This document shows positions 1 to 7,613 of a stretch of DNA of 45,636 nt, in pieces (within the stretch, counting starts at the first letter, position 1; every line of letters begins with the position of its first letter). Both the position numbers and the translations under genes were made by a program. Below the pieces are notes generated by a model, which was given only the letters and a program-made list of their open reading frames with translations, was not told the origin of the DNA and searched no databases. Source of the DNA: a virus; IMG/VR virus record IMGVR_UViG_3300037264_005855, positions 1 to 45,636 of that record; one strand, given 5' to 3'.

Positions 1-300
1 GCGACAATTGTCGCTACGACGGTTAATGTTCCCTCGGTCGCCTACGTAGTCAATGGCGCGACAATTGTCGCTACGACGGTTAATGTTCCCTCGGTCGCCT
101 ACGAGATTAATGGAGCAACGATTGCCGCGACCTCGACTAACGCTCCTACGATTTTTGCTGATCAAAATGTAATCGGCGCGACGATTGCTTCGACCTCGAT
201 CAATCCGCCTGAAGTAAGCTTTCATCAATCAGTTACTAGCGCAACGATTGCCGCGACCTCGATTAATCCGCCTGAAGTTCTTTTAATCGCACCTACTATC
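1..300 (+). repeat. Tandem 57-63 bp coding repeats
   Basis: The first two units are in register at 1 and 58, with the first 46 bases identical. Diverged units start at 115, 178 and 241. All are in frame and encode the A-T-I-x-A-T-[TS] repeat. The sharp gradient from identical to diverged copies suggests recent unequal expansion at the 5' side. Confidence 0.85.
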
Positions 301-417
301 AATGCGCGATTGGGTCAAACCGCAAAGTCTAGCCTTATCGAAAGCATTACAAAGTCTAGCCTTATCGAAAGCATTAATTTCGCTAAATTGAATTTATCGA
401 TTACAGCGGGGGAATAA
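1..417 (+). CDS. Repeat-containing phage structural protein, C-terminal part (5' truncated)
   Basis: The window opens inside a frame that begins upstream; the last 138 codons are visible, ending in TAA just before the next ATG. The visible part is built from four copies of a 19-21 residue unit with the core A-T-I-x-A-T-[TS]-x-N-x-P, followed by a duplicated nonapeptide ([AT]KSSLIESI). It is rich in Thr, Ala and Val and has no Cys, which suggests repeated short beta strands. Position upstream of neck genes suggests a head, decoration or fibre-type virion protein. I do not recognise a family. Confidence 0.7.
   Translation, partial: ATIVATTVNVPSVAYVVNGATIVATTVNVPSVAYEINGATIAATSTNAPTIFADQNVIGATIASTSINPPEVSFHQSVTSATIAATSINPPEVLLIAPTINARLGQTAKSSLIESITKSSLIESINFAKLNLSITAGE
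322..375 (+). repeat. 27 bp tandem duplication
   Basis: Two adjacent, nearly identical 27-base copies encode the nonapeptides AKSSLIESI and TKSSLIESI near the C-terminus of the truncated first gene. The duplication is in frame. Confidence 0.85.
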
Positions 418-789
418 ATGGCGATCTTCTACTTGAAGAAAGGCGATACGCAACCATCGCTTATCGTAACGCTCGAAAACCCGGACGGAACGATTCGAGA
501 TCTTACCGGAGCTACGTTACTGAAGTTGCATATTCGGTTAAATACCGGAACGATTCTTTCTCGGACTCTTATAGTTTTTGGCGGACCAACAGGTGGACAA
601 GTGAAATATGATTGGTCGTCGACAGATTGGGACGCCGGTATGCTTATCGCGGGTCCTATTCCGCCGCTGAAGCCCTCGGATATCGAGCATACAATGGAAT
701 ATGAAGTTGTAACGCCGGCGGGACGCATGACACATCCCAACAACGGTTACGATACGCTTCGAATTCTTCCGGATTACGCACAGGCCTAA
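418..789 (+). CDS. BppU-N-like phage structural protein
   Basis: 123 residues. The N-terminus reads KKGDTQPSLIVTL, then NPDGT and DLTGATL, then a G-x-V-x-Y-x-W stretch and an EYEV...G-R-x-T-x-P ending. This is the pattern of the N-terminal beta-sandwich of phage BppU/baseplate-upper and related neck-region proteins (known family, recognised by eye). The ATG follows a GGGGGA motif and abuts the preceding stop. Directly ahead of head-closure-like and HK97-gp10-like genes, it may be a head or neck decoration protein rather than a true baseplate part. Confidence 0.6.
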   Translation: MAIFYLKKGDTQPSLIVTLENPDGTIRDLTGATLLKLHIRLNTGTILSRTLIVFGGPTGGQVKYDWSSTDWDAGMLIAGPIPPLKPSDIEHTMEYEVVTPAGRMTHPNNGYDTLRILPDYAQA

Positions 790-799
790 AGGAGAAAAG

Positions 800-1186
800 A
801 TGGCATTAGCGGATGTTGTTCGTTCGGGCATCGCTCTCGCGAACAACCTAACGGGTTCCTTTCAAGTCAGCGTGAATCATTACGCTTGGATCAGCGACAA
901 CGAAGCTGGCGAGCCGCAATTCGCGGCGCCTATCATTCGGCAAGCGCTTCACGAGCGGAAGCAACGGTTGATTAAGACCGCGGACAGTCGGGAACTTGTG
1001 TCAACTTCTCAGCTCACGATCATCGGGCCCGTCGGCGAGAACGGAGCAGAAGGAAGGCGAGAGCCGATTGATTCTCGAGACAAGATCGTATTCTTTAGCG
1101 GAGAGTCGGGAAAAATTCTGAACATCAACGGACTCGACGATCCTAGTACGGGTAGGCCTTACATGTACGAGGTGTCTCTTGGGTAA
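800..1186 (+). CDS. Putative head-closure / head-tail joining protein
   Basis: 128 residues, with a good AAGGAGA ribosome site. The C-terminal half (D-S-R-D-K-I-V-F, then G-K-I-L-N-I-x-G and a terminal Y-E-V-S-L-G) resembles the small beta-barrel of siphophage head-closure proteins, which often end in a short E-V-x-L-G strand. Its place just before an HK97 gp10-like gene and a tail terminator fits the conserved neck order. Its end overlaps the next gene by 8 bases. Assignment rests on order and a short motif. Confidence 0.5.
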   Translation: MALADVVRSGIALANNLTGSFQVSVNHYAWISDNEAGEPQFAAPIIRQALHERKQRLIKTADSRELVSTSQLTIIGPVGENGAEGRREPIDSRDKIVFFSGESGKILNINGLDDPSTGRPYMYEVSLG

Positions 1187-1574
1187 CACGAAGGTCGAAG
1201 TTAAGGGCGTGGAGGCCGTTGCATCGGCCGCTCTGAAACTTTTCGGCAAATCCTACGAGGGAACTGTGCGCGGACTTCGCGTTTGGGGCGAAGAAACAAT
1301 TACGCGCGCGAAGCAGAACTTCGTTCCTGTGCGCTTCGGGGTTCTTCGTGCTTCAGGAAAGGCGGAAATCAGAGAAGGCGAGGAGTCGCCCTCGGTTGAG
1401 TTGTCGTTCGGTGGAGATTCGCCCGCTGGTGAATATGCGATTTACGTCCATGAAATTCCGGCTGAACATCATGTTGGTGAAGACAAGTACCTCGAGAAGC
1501 CCGCGCTTCAAGAGTCAGGTCATCTTGCCGCCGATATCATGGTGCAAGTCAAACGCGCGACGGGGATCAAATGA
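1179..1574 (+). CDS. HK97 gp10-like neck / tail-completion protein
   Basis: 131 residues from a TTG start inside the previous gene; an in-frame GTG at 1209 is the alternative. It has the gp10-type plan: an N-terminal helix, A-K-x-N-F-V-P-V-R-x-G-x-L-R-A-S, a beta strand, then Y-A-I-Y-V-H-E and Y-L-E-K-P-A. The V-P-V-x-x-G-x-L-R-x-S segment is the most diagnostic part. In HK97-like phages this family sits between the head-closure protein and the tail terminator, as here. It ends with an ATGA overlap into the next gene. Confidence 0.75.
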   Translation: MGNTKVEVKGVEAVASAALKLFGKSYEGTVRGLRVWGEETITRAKQNFVPVRFGVLRASGKAEIREGEESPSVELSFGGDSPAGEYAIYVHEIPAEHHVGEDKYLEKPALQESGHLAADIMVQVKRATGIK

Positions 1575-1960
1575 GTGATTCGGTTGGACGGGACCTCGCA
1601 ATTATCTTGCGGAACGCCGGACTTACGCCCGTCTTTGTCGGTCAATTTCCGGCGACGCCTGATGAACTCGTCACGATTCGTTCAACGGGAGGAGTCGGGC
1701 CACTCGAGACGCATGACGGCGCCTGTTATGAGCGTCCTCGCGTTCAGGTTATCGTTCGAGCAAAGGATGAGGCGACGGCGGCCGCGCGAGTACGTATCGC
1801 TTACAGAGCACTTCGAAAGATTCGAAACGCGATTATCAACGGGACTTACTACTTGGCGGTAAAAGCGATTGACGGAATTGCTGACTTGGGAACGGATGAG
1901 CAGAATCCGCCTCGACGTTTGATGACTTTCAATGCGCAGGTCACGCGCGCGGAGGACTAA
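1571..1960 (+). CDS. Putative tail terminator / minor capsid-type protein
   Basis: 129 residues, ATGA-coupled to the gp10-like gene. Features include an early helix, V-F-V-G-x-F-P, a P-D-E-L-V-T-I-R strand, G-G-x-G, then Y-E-R-P-R-V-Q-V-I-V-R and an A-x-x-R-I-A-Y-x-A-L-R helix. This is the pattern of the phage minor-capsid/tail-terminator fold that caps the tail tube at the neck. The order (closure, gp10, terminator, tail genes) supports it. Moderately sure of fold, less of exact role. Confidence 0.6.
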   Translation: MSDSVGRDLAIILRNAGLTPVFVGQFPATPDELVTIRSTGGVGPLETHDGACYERPRVQVIVRAKDEATAAARVRIAYRALRKIRNAIINGTYYLAVKAIDGIADLGTDEQNPPRRLMTFNAQVTRAED

Positions 1961-2233
1961 GTGAAGAAAGAAAAGATTGTTATCGAGGAGTCAGATGTCG
2001 AGGTTATTGACGTCTCGACTTTTCTTGAGGAGGCGTTTGTTCCTGCTCCTCCTCCCGAGAAGCCCGCGAAGCGCTACTGGAACGGAAACGAAGTTTTTGC
2101 GTGCGATTTCTGTGCGTTCGATTCACTCGAGGAAGGCGTACTCGCGAGGCATCGCGAGATGCACGTTCCGGTCGAACCGGTAGTGGAACGTCGAATCGTT
2201 CTGACGGACCGTTTCGGAAATCTTCAGGAGTAA
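1961..2233 (+). CDS. Small C2H2 zinc-finger protein in the tail region
   Basis: 90 residues from GTG, directly after the preceding stop with GGAGG upstream. The N-terminal 30 residues are acidic, then comes a Pro-rich linker (APPPEKPAK). C48-x2-C51-x12-H64-x3-H68 is exactly the spacing of a classical C2H2 zinc finger, with Phe two residues before the first Cys and Leu three before the first His. There is one finger only. A role could be RNA or protein binding or structural zinc in a virion component. The location between tail terminator and tail genes is unusual for a finger protein. Confidence 0.7.
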   Translation: MKKEKIVIEESDVEVIDVSTFLEEAFVPAPPPEKPAKRYWNGNEVFACDFCAFDSLEEGVLARHREMHVPVEPVVERRIVLTDRFGNLQE

Positions 2234-2237
2234 AGAA

Positions 2238-2594
2238 ATGGCCAGGACAACGCTCACGATTCAGCAACTCGTAGGACCCTATCCGGATCCATTGAACTTG
2301 ACGAACCTCACTTTCGCGGCGGCTGATGTCGCGAACATGAACGACTTCGTCTTCACCGGGCGTGAGCTCATCATCGCGCGAAACACGGATGCATCGACAC
2401 GTAACGTTACGCTGACCTCGATTAAGGATGATCTTAATCGTGTTGGTAATGTAACGCGGGCGCTTCTCACGAACGAGTTCGCTATCTTCGAAGCCTTAAA
2501 GCTCAGCGGTTGGCTTCAGTCGGACGGTAAGTTCTATTTGCAAGCCGATCATGCCAACGTTCTTTTCGCAATCGTTCGATTGAAGTCAGTTTAA
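2238..2594 (+). CDS. Small phage structural protein (tail tube candidate)
   Basis: 118 residues with AGGAGT upstream. It contains F-A-A-A-D-V-A-N-x-N-D-F-V-F-T-G-R-E-L and I-x-A-R-N-T-D-A-S-T-R-N-V-T-L-T, a pattern of small beta-rich virion proteins common in phages. No obvious major tail tube protein lies elsewhere between the terminator and the chaperones, so this could be the tube subunit; it is short for that role and may instead be a decoration protein. Confidence 0.5.
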   Translation: MARTTLTIQQLVGPYPDPLNLTNLTFAAADVANMNDFVFTGRELIIARNTDASTRNVTLTSIKDDLNRVGNVTRALLTNEFAIFEALKLSGWLQSDGKFYLQADHANVLFAIVRLKSV

Positions 2595-2617
2595 GCGCGA
2601 TGGCGCAGGGAGGAAGT

Positions 2618-2848
2618 ATGTTCGTCCGGATAATTCGTTCGGGCGCCGAGAAGTTGATTGAGTGTGACGGATACGACATCGAGGATCAGGGAACGCACAT
2701 CATGATCGAGCTCAAGCCCGGTAAAGGTGCGTTCTCCCTCGAGAAGAGTCCGGATCTCGAGATCTACGTGATGAACGGTGCCGGAACAACCATCGACAAA
2801 AGAAAGTTCGACAAGGGAGAAAAAACATGGAAGAGAAAAAGTTCTTAA
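2618..2848 (+). CDS. Hypothetical phage protein
   Basis: 76 residues. An in-frame ATG lies 18 bases upstream at 2600, but GGGAGG sits just before ATG 2618, so the later start is chosen. It is a small, likely all-beta protein (M-F-V-R-I-I-R, then H-I-M-I-E-L) ending in a very basic K-R-K-F-x-K-G-x-K-x-W-K-R-K tail. It overlaps the tail chaperone start by 22 bases. Family not recognised; position suggests a tail assembly or structural role. Confidence 0.6.
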   Translation: MFVRIIRSGAEKLIECDGYDIEDQGTHIMIELKPGKGAFSLEKSPDLEIYVMNGAGTTIDKRKFDKGEKTWKRKSS

Positions 2849-3327
2849 CAGCAGATGACATTCGAAGCGTTCCCGATTTGAGTGAGAAAGATTTTTTCGT
2901 TAAGGCGTGGGATGGTTGGGTTCATCTCCGAGAACTCACCGCGGGCGACCGCGATTGGGTTGACGGTTCGATGATTGCCGAGGTTCAGAACGGAGAAGCG
3001 CAGAACATCGGCACGAACAAACTCGGCCAAAAAGTTTCCCTCGATCTCTTCCGCGTGAAGGTTTGCCTTGCCGGAATTATCGATCCTTTGACGAAGGAAC
3101 GGCTCTTCACGAATGAACAACTTCTCGACCTCGCGTCCAAGAACTCCGATGCGATTAACGATATCGCGTATGAGTTGATGTCGCTCAGTAAGATCACGGA
3201 GGCGCAAGTAAAGGCATTGGGGGAAGACTTAGAGCGAATCCGGGGCGAGCACTCCGATTCCGGATCGCTCGAGAACTCGGTTGCACCGTCGGAGAACTCA
3301 ACAAGCGACTCTCAAGCAGTGAGCTAA
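2827..3327 (+). CDS. Tail assembly chaperone, short form (lambda gpG-like)
   Basis: 166 residues, after AGGGAGAAAAAAC. The N-terminal half has a V-K-A-W-D-G-W-V-H-L-R-E-L-T beta segment followed by helices (V-K-V-C-L-A-G-I-I-D-P, E-Q-L-L-D-L-A, I-N-D-I-A). This is the layout of gpG-type tail assembly chaperones, which load on the tape measure and help tail tube assembly. The C-terminal 30 residues are Ser/Glu-rich. A second open frame (-1) runs past its stop into the tape measure gene, so a G-T fusion is expected. Confidence 0.75.
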   Translation: MEEKKFLTADDIRSVPDLSEKDFFVKAWDGWVHLRELTAGDRDWVDGSMIAEVQNGEAQNIGTNKLGQKVSLDLFRVKVCLAGIIDPLTKERLFTNEQLLDLASKNSDAINDIAYELMSLSKITEAQVKALGEDLERIRGEHSDSGSLENSVAPSENSTSDSQAVS

Positions 3328-3686
3328 GCGAATGGGCGGAGTACGACAAACTCGATCCACTTGGCGGTGGGAAATTTCTCGAGGACGCCCAGAATGCGCT
3401 CTTGTGCTCAATCATCGTGAATTCGATAGGTGGGCTAAAGGCATCGTTGCTAACGGCGATTACTCGGAAGCGACATCGGGCAAAGCGGATTGACGCGACT
3501 AGATTCTTGATGCTGAAGGGAGAAAAACGCAAGAAGACTGGAATGGAAATGCTTCATCTCGTCGAGGTGTTGAACGCAGCGCTCGGCGGAGACGATAAGA
3601 GGAAAAACGATGGGCGACATGAGCCTCGGAAAAATTCTAATCGAGTTCGGGGTGGAACTCGGCGACCTGCAACGCGGGCTCGCTGA
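2827..3686 (+). CDS. Tail assembly chaperone G-T fusion (programmed -1 frameshift)
   Basis: The -1 frame relative to G is open from about 3199 and runs to 3686. It has no good start codon of its own. Just after the G stop it reads L-S-S-S-E-L-S-E-W-A-E-Y-D-K-L-D-P-L-G-G, the signature of gpT-like extensions (S-E-x-x-E-W-x-x-Y-D-x-L-D-P-x-G), then a helical region (C-S-I-I-V-N-S). The product would be about 286 residues. G/GT frameshifting is conserved in siphophages (lambda, HK97). The T end overlaps the tape measure start by 77 bases. Confidence 0.72.
3219..3225 (+). promoter_or_regulatory. Candidate -1 frameshift slippery site
   Basis: GGGGGAA read as G-GGG-GAA in the G frame. The P-site Gly tRNA can re-pair perfectly with GGG after a -1 slip; the A-site change (GAA to GGA) is imperfect. 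It is the best homopolymeric run inside the window where both frames are open (about 3199-3327). The exact site is inferred. Confidence 0.45.
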
Positions 3687-5613
3687 AGTTAAGTCTAGCG
3701 TCGAATCGACTGGAAAAGAAACCGAAAAGCAAGGAACTGGTCTCGCGGATTACGCACAAAAGTGGTTTTTCGTGAAAGGCGCCGTGATGGACATGGCGAA
3801 TTTCATGAAAGGCATGGTCGCGGAATACGCGAATCAGGAACGCGCTATCAACTCGCTCAATCTCGCCCTCGGGAACCAAGGAAATCTTCTCCCCGGTGTG
3901 TCGCAAGCGTTACAGGAACAGGCGAGCGCGTTGCAGCGGACTACGACCTTTGCCGATGAAGCAATTACCAAGGGTCAGTCTTTTCTTGCGATGGCAGGAA
4001 TGACCGGTGATCAAATCAGAGCAGCGACGCCCGCGATCCTCGACTATGCCGCGGCAACGGGTATTGATGTTACGCAAGCATTTCAGAATGCGATGCGAGG
4101 CTCCGAAGGAATGGATCGAGCGTTTAAGATGTACGGAATTTCGGTCGACGATAATCTCCCGAAGAGTGAAAGGCTTGCGCAGTTAACGGATCAACTCTCT
4201 GGAAAATTCGGCGGGATGGCAGAGGTCATCGCAAGCGATGGAGTCGGCGCGATGGAGCGGATGACTAATGCCGTCGGAGAAGCAAAAGAAGGATTAGGAA
4301 AATTCTTCCAATTCGCGGTTGAATCAACAACCGGAGGAGGAGGAAGTGCGATGTTTGCTTTCTTTGAAGGCGTTGGGGCATTCTTTAGCCAAGATCTTGT
4401 AGTTGCGCTTGGAATTGCTCGACAAGGTTGGTCGTACTTAGTTGCTACGTGGCTCGAAGGTTTAGCAATGGTTGCTACACCACTTGCTGAATTCGGCAAT
4501 TTACTTGGCGTAACAACTGGAGTCGAGCAAGTTGCAAATCTTCAAGCATTAGCTGAAGGCTTCCGCGTGGGCGGGGACGCGCTTCGAGCTGAAGCGGAGG
4601 CCGCGGCAATCGCTGCGGCGGGAAATCAAGATCTCCAAGAAAAGATGGAAGGACTTGCTGGAACAATCGTGAAGACTGGTCTTAGCGCTTCCGAACTTGC
4701 TGATAAGTACTTAACCTCTTTTGCCAGAATGAGGGCGAGTTTTGTTGCTGAGGCAGCTGCGATGGTGTATGCAGATAGAGAAAAAGCGGCTGAACACGCG
4801 GAAATCGCAGCAATGATGACCGATGTTGATTTACGATATATCGACGGTTATCACATGGCGGGCGGTCTCAAGCAAGCGGAGGACGCTGCGATGGCCGCGA
4901 GTGCACGTGCGCTCGGAGTCACGATGAAGTCCGAGTCCGCGGCAACCCTTGCAAAACTCAGAGCGGATTTCGCGGCCTTAACCGCGGCAAACGTTTTAAG
5001 TACGGATCAACGCGCGGCCGCGGAAAAGAAACTTCTCGAACTCGAGAAACAACTTCAGAATGAGAAAAAGGCCTGGTATGAGTCTTCAAATTTATCGATC
5101 CTTCAGAATACGCTCGATGCGATGTCATCAATGGGAAAGGCAGGTAAGATCGCAGGCATCGCCTCAGCGACAATTAGCACCCTTGTAGGTATGGCGAAAG
5201 CCCTCGAAGTTCCTTGGCCCGCGAGCATCGTGGCTTTCGCGCAAGTTGCCGCGATGGGATGGGGAGTCGTTTCACGGATTAGAAGTTTCTCTGAAGGAAC
5301 GCCTGGTCTCGACTTCGCGAACTTCGGAAGCGAGTCTCCTGCGATGCTTCACGGAAGTGAGGCGGTTATCCCTCGAGGCGGCGGGCACGGGCTCGCGGAT
5401 GAAATCGCGGGTTCGCTCGCGAAGATGCCATCGGGCGATTCCGGGATGTCGGTTCTTTCAGGCGCGAGCAGCGGAGGCGGGCAAGAAGTTACCGTGCACA
5501 ATCAGATTCAAGCGCAACTCGTTATCGATGGTAAAGTGTTGGCCGAACAGATCGAGGAACTCACGAAGACGGGACGTGCGCGTGTTCACCCGACAGCGGT
5601 CAAGGAGTTCTAA
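3610..5613 (+). CDS. Tail length tape measure protein
   Basis: 667 residues, the longest tail gene before the tip, directly after the chaperones. It is helical and Ala-rich, with an N-terminal L-x-x-G-L-A-E-V-K-S-S-V coiled coil, a hydrophobic stretch near residues 240-300, a charged coiled coil near 440-490, and a C-terminal G-K-I-A-G-I-A-S-A-T-I-S-T helix pair like lambda gpH-type proteins. It then has F-S-E-G-T-P-G-L and H-G-S-E-A-V-I-P, the usual end of tape measures. At about 0.15 nm per residue the tail would be roughly 100 nm (inference). GAGG precedes the ATG. Confidence 0.9.
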   Translation: MGDMSLGKILIEFGVELGDLQRGLAEVKSSVESTGKETEKQGTGLADYAQKWFFVKGAVMDMANFMKGMVAEYANQERAINSLNLALGNQGNLLPGVSQALQEQASALQRTTTFADEAITKGQSFLAMAGMTGDQIRAATPAILDYAAATGIDVTQAFQNAMRGSEGMDRAFKMYGISVDDNLPKSERLAQLTDQLSGKFGGMAEVIASDGVGAMERMTNAVGEAKEGLGKFFQFAVESTTGGGGSAMFAFFEGVGAFFSQDLVVALGIARQGWSYLVATWLEGLAMVATPLAEFGNLLGVTTGVEQVANLQALAEGFRVGGDALRAEAEAAAIAAAGNQDLQEKMEGLAGTIVKTGLSASELADKYLTSFARMRASFVAEAAAMVYADREKAAEHAEIAAMMTDVDLRYIDGYHMAGGLKQAEDAAMAASARALGVTMKSESAATLAKLRADFAALTAANVLSTDQRAAAEKKLLELEKQLQNEKKAWYESSNLSILQNTLDAMSSMGKAGKIAGIASATISTLVGMAKALEVPWPASIVAFAQVAAMGWGVVSRIRSFSEGTPGLDFANFGSESPAMLHGSEAVIPRGGGHGLADEIAGSLAKMPSGDSGMSVLSGASSGGGQEVTVHNQIQAQLVIDGKVLAEQIEELTKTGRARVHPTAVKEF

Positions 5614-5614
5614 C

Positions 5615-6118
5615 TTGGGACATTTTATTCATCATATCAACGGACTGTTGAGCGCGGAAGAGGCGGAAACCTTCATCGTGTGGGCGGAATCGATTCCGCT
5701 TCAAGCCGAGAGTCCGTGTCCGATTATTCGAACGGTCGAAGGCGGACTCTGGCAATCGGTGGGTTCGATGAAGGTTTCGAACGTGCTCAAGAATTACGCG
5801 GGTGAGTTGAAGATCGATGTCTTCGACGGACCGGCGAAGTTGCAAGTTCTTCACTATCGAAGTGGAGATCGGGTTCCCTGGCATCCGGATTTTCGGCCTA
5901 ACGAGGTCAACTACAAAGTTTCGGCTTCGGTTTGCTTGCGTCCCGGTCATCATGTTTTCGAGTACATCGCTTCAAGCGGGATCGTGTCTTTCATCGGTCG
6001 ACCGGGCGATGCGATTCTTTTTCCTAGTTGGGTTGCGCACCGCGTGACTCCACTCGATAAGAGCACGGACGAGCGCTGGTCCCTCGCCGCGTGGTTGCGC
6101 GGGCCTGAATACAAGTAA
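5615..6118 (+). CDS. 2-oxoglutarate/Fe(II) oxygenase (prolyl-4-hydroxylase-like)
   Basis: 167 residues from TTG 5615, chosen because AAGGAG at 5602-5607 sits 7 bases upstream; the open frame extends further 5' but lies inside the tape measure gene. The catalytic set is clear: H90-x-D92 (in V-P-W-H-P-D-F), distal H142 (W-V-A-H-R-V) and R154 twelve residues later for 2-oxoglutarate. Between them are Y-K-V-S-A-S-V and G-R-P-G-D-A-I-L-F-P-S, as in P4H-type double-stranded beta helices. Such enzymes hydroxylate protein or nucleic acid substrates. Its location between tape measure and distal tail genes suggests late expression and possibly a virion protein as substrate (inference). Confidence 0.85.
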   Translation: MGHFIHHINGLLSAEEAETFIVWAESIPLQAESPCPIIRTVEGGLWQSVGSMKVSNVLKNYAGELKIDVFDGPAKLQVLHYRSGDRVPWHPDFRPNEVNYKVSASVCLRPGHHVFEYIASSGIVSFIGRPGDAILFPSWVAHRVTPLDKSTDERWSLAAWLRGPEYK

Positions 6119-6129
6119 GGAGAAAATCA

Positions 6130-6504
6130 ATGGCGCTGTTAGAGATCAAAGACGCGGTAAAAGAGATCATCATCACGCCGGTAAACGTGGAAATTCTCTC
6201 GACGATGCCGGCGGTTCATGCGCTTCAAACGAGTCTCGACATCTTCAAAGTTACGTTATTCGCGGCGCAAACCTTGGAGTGTGTGCCGAATGGCGATTCT
6301 TTCGACTTGATTTATACCGAAGCGTCGCGGGTGATGACGGAGAAGATCAAGTTTTTTGCTGAGGGCGCAACCGGTTATTCGTTTCAAAGTCCGTCATTCT
6401 GGCTCGCGGAAGAACTCGAGGAATTCGGCCGCGTTCGAAAAGCAGTTGTCGTATTGTTAAAGACTTTCGGTTTTACCAAACTCGAAGTAATCTGGAAATC
6501 TTAA
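6130..6504 (+). CDS. Hypothetical tail protein
   Basis: 124 residues, after AAGGAGAAAATCA. No family recognised. It is a mixed alpha/beta protein with a central Y-T-E-A-S-R-V-M-T-E-K-I segment and a V-V-V-L-L-K-T-F-G-F-T-K strand-helix end. TAATG overlap with the next gene shows co-translation with distal tail genes, so a tail completion or adaptor role is plausible. Confidence 0.55.
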   Translation: MALLEIKDAVKEIIITPVNVEILSTMPAVHALQTSLDIFKVTLFAAQTLECVPNGDSFDLIYTEASRVMTEKIKFFAEGATGYSFQSPSFWLAEELEEFGRVRKAVVVLLKTFGFTKLEVIWKS

Positions 6505-7613
6505 TGGCAGCAAGAATCGCTTTCCAGCCTTTTATCGGATTGTCAGCGACGCTGACTTCCGTTTCATCGCAGGATCTCGTTTATCCGGCCCGCCGGCTTC
6601 GTGATCCTGCGCCCGGTGCAATTTGGCGCTCGAAGATCGGTTGGAACATTACGGATGCCTTCAATGACAAACTCGATTTCACAGAGGACGGGACCGCGCG
6701 CGTTGCTACGCTTACCCTCGCGCTGAACTACGCGACGGGCGCGCTATTGGCCACGCACGTCACCGCTCGGATGAATGCGGCGCCTGGCGCGGTCAATACG
6801 TACTTGGTAACTTATGACGGCGTGACAACAAAATTTACTATCGCGCGCGCGACGGGAACGGCGGCGCTTGTCCTCAAGTTTGGAGATGGGGCGAATCTTG
6901 TGCGGTCAGTTCACCTCGATCTCGGGTTCACCTCGACCAATAAGACGAGCGCAACTACGTATACCGCGGAAAACGTCGCTTTCAAAGGACGTGAATGGGT
7001 CAAGATTCAACTCGCGGCCGCCGCAAGCGGAAGTTTCGCGGCCGCGGTTAATCACAATATGTCGAGTGCGGGAACGGCAACGCTGCAAGGGAACGCGACG
7101 GATGCTTGGAGCGCGCCGACGTTGACTCAAGTGCTCTCAGACATCTCGACGGGCCCGCTTCCAATGCGCACGAAATTCTTTACGCCCGCGAGTTTCATTT
7201 GGTGGCGGTTAACCCTCACCGATGTTCAGAACAGCGCGGCCTTCACCGAACTCGGGATGTTTCACGTCTCGGGCTTTATCGAGCCGGCGCTTGATTTCAA
7301 AACGCCTTGGGCGGAGGAACGCGATGAACTTTCGGCCATTAGTTTTTCGGATCAAGGCGCGTCCTATGTCGATGAGAAACCGACGCGGACCGAATGGCCT
7401 TTGACGTGGCCCGCGCTTACGGCGGGTGAGAAGCAGAATTTCGACGGGTGGATTGACTTCGTGAGAAAAGGGAAATCGTTTTTCTTCGCGTTCGAACCCA
7501 CTGCGGATCCAACGTTTGTTCGCTACGTCATGCTCGCGGATGATGTCAAGTGGATAAAGGTTCCGCCGCTTCATTGGGCAGCGAGCGCTAAACTAAGGAC
7601 GATACTCGCATGA
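6504..7613 (+). CDS. Distal tail protein (Dit-position structural protein)
   Basis: 369 residues, starting inside the previous stop (TAATG). Residues about 60-170 form a beta domain (T-A-R-M-N-A-A-P-G, then V-T-Y-D-G-V-T-T-K-F-T-I-A) that recurs in the next, tail-tip protein. The C-terminal third has W-P-L-T-W-P-A-L-T-A-G-E, S-F-F-F-A-F-E-P-T and W-I-K-V-P-P-L-H-W, a pattern seen in siphophage tail proteins between tape measure and tip. It overlaps the tip gene by ATGA. Role as distal tail hub or adaptor is inferred from order. Confidence 0.6.
   Translation: MAARIAFQPFIGLSATLTSVSSQDLVYPARRLRDPAPGAIWRSKIGWNITDAFNDKLDFTEDGTARVATLTLALNYATGALLATHVTARMNAAPGAVNTYLVTYDGVTTKFTIARATGTAALVLKFGDGANLVRSVHLDLGFTSTNKTSATTYTAENVAFKGREWVKIQLAAAASGSFAAAVNHNMSSAGTATLQGNATDAWSAPTLTQVLSDISTGPLPMRTKFFTPASFIWWRLTLTDVQNSAAFTELGMFHVSGFIEPALDFKTPWAEERDELSAISFSDQGASYVDEKPTRTEWPLTWPALTAGEKQNFDGWIDFVRKGKSFFFAFEPTADPTFVRYVMLADDVKWIKVPPLHWAASAKLRTILA

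Noticed and set aside
3402-3686. Separate gene starting at TTG 3402
   Set aside because: It lacks a ribosome site and begins mid-domain; the -1 extension of the chaperone explains the frame better.
5246-5614. N-terminal extension of the oxygenase frame
   Set aside because: It lies inside the tape measure gene in another frame; TTG 5615 with AAGGAG gives a normal-length enzyme.
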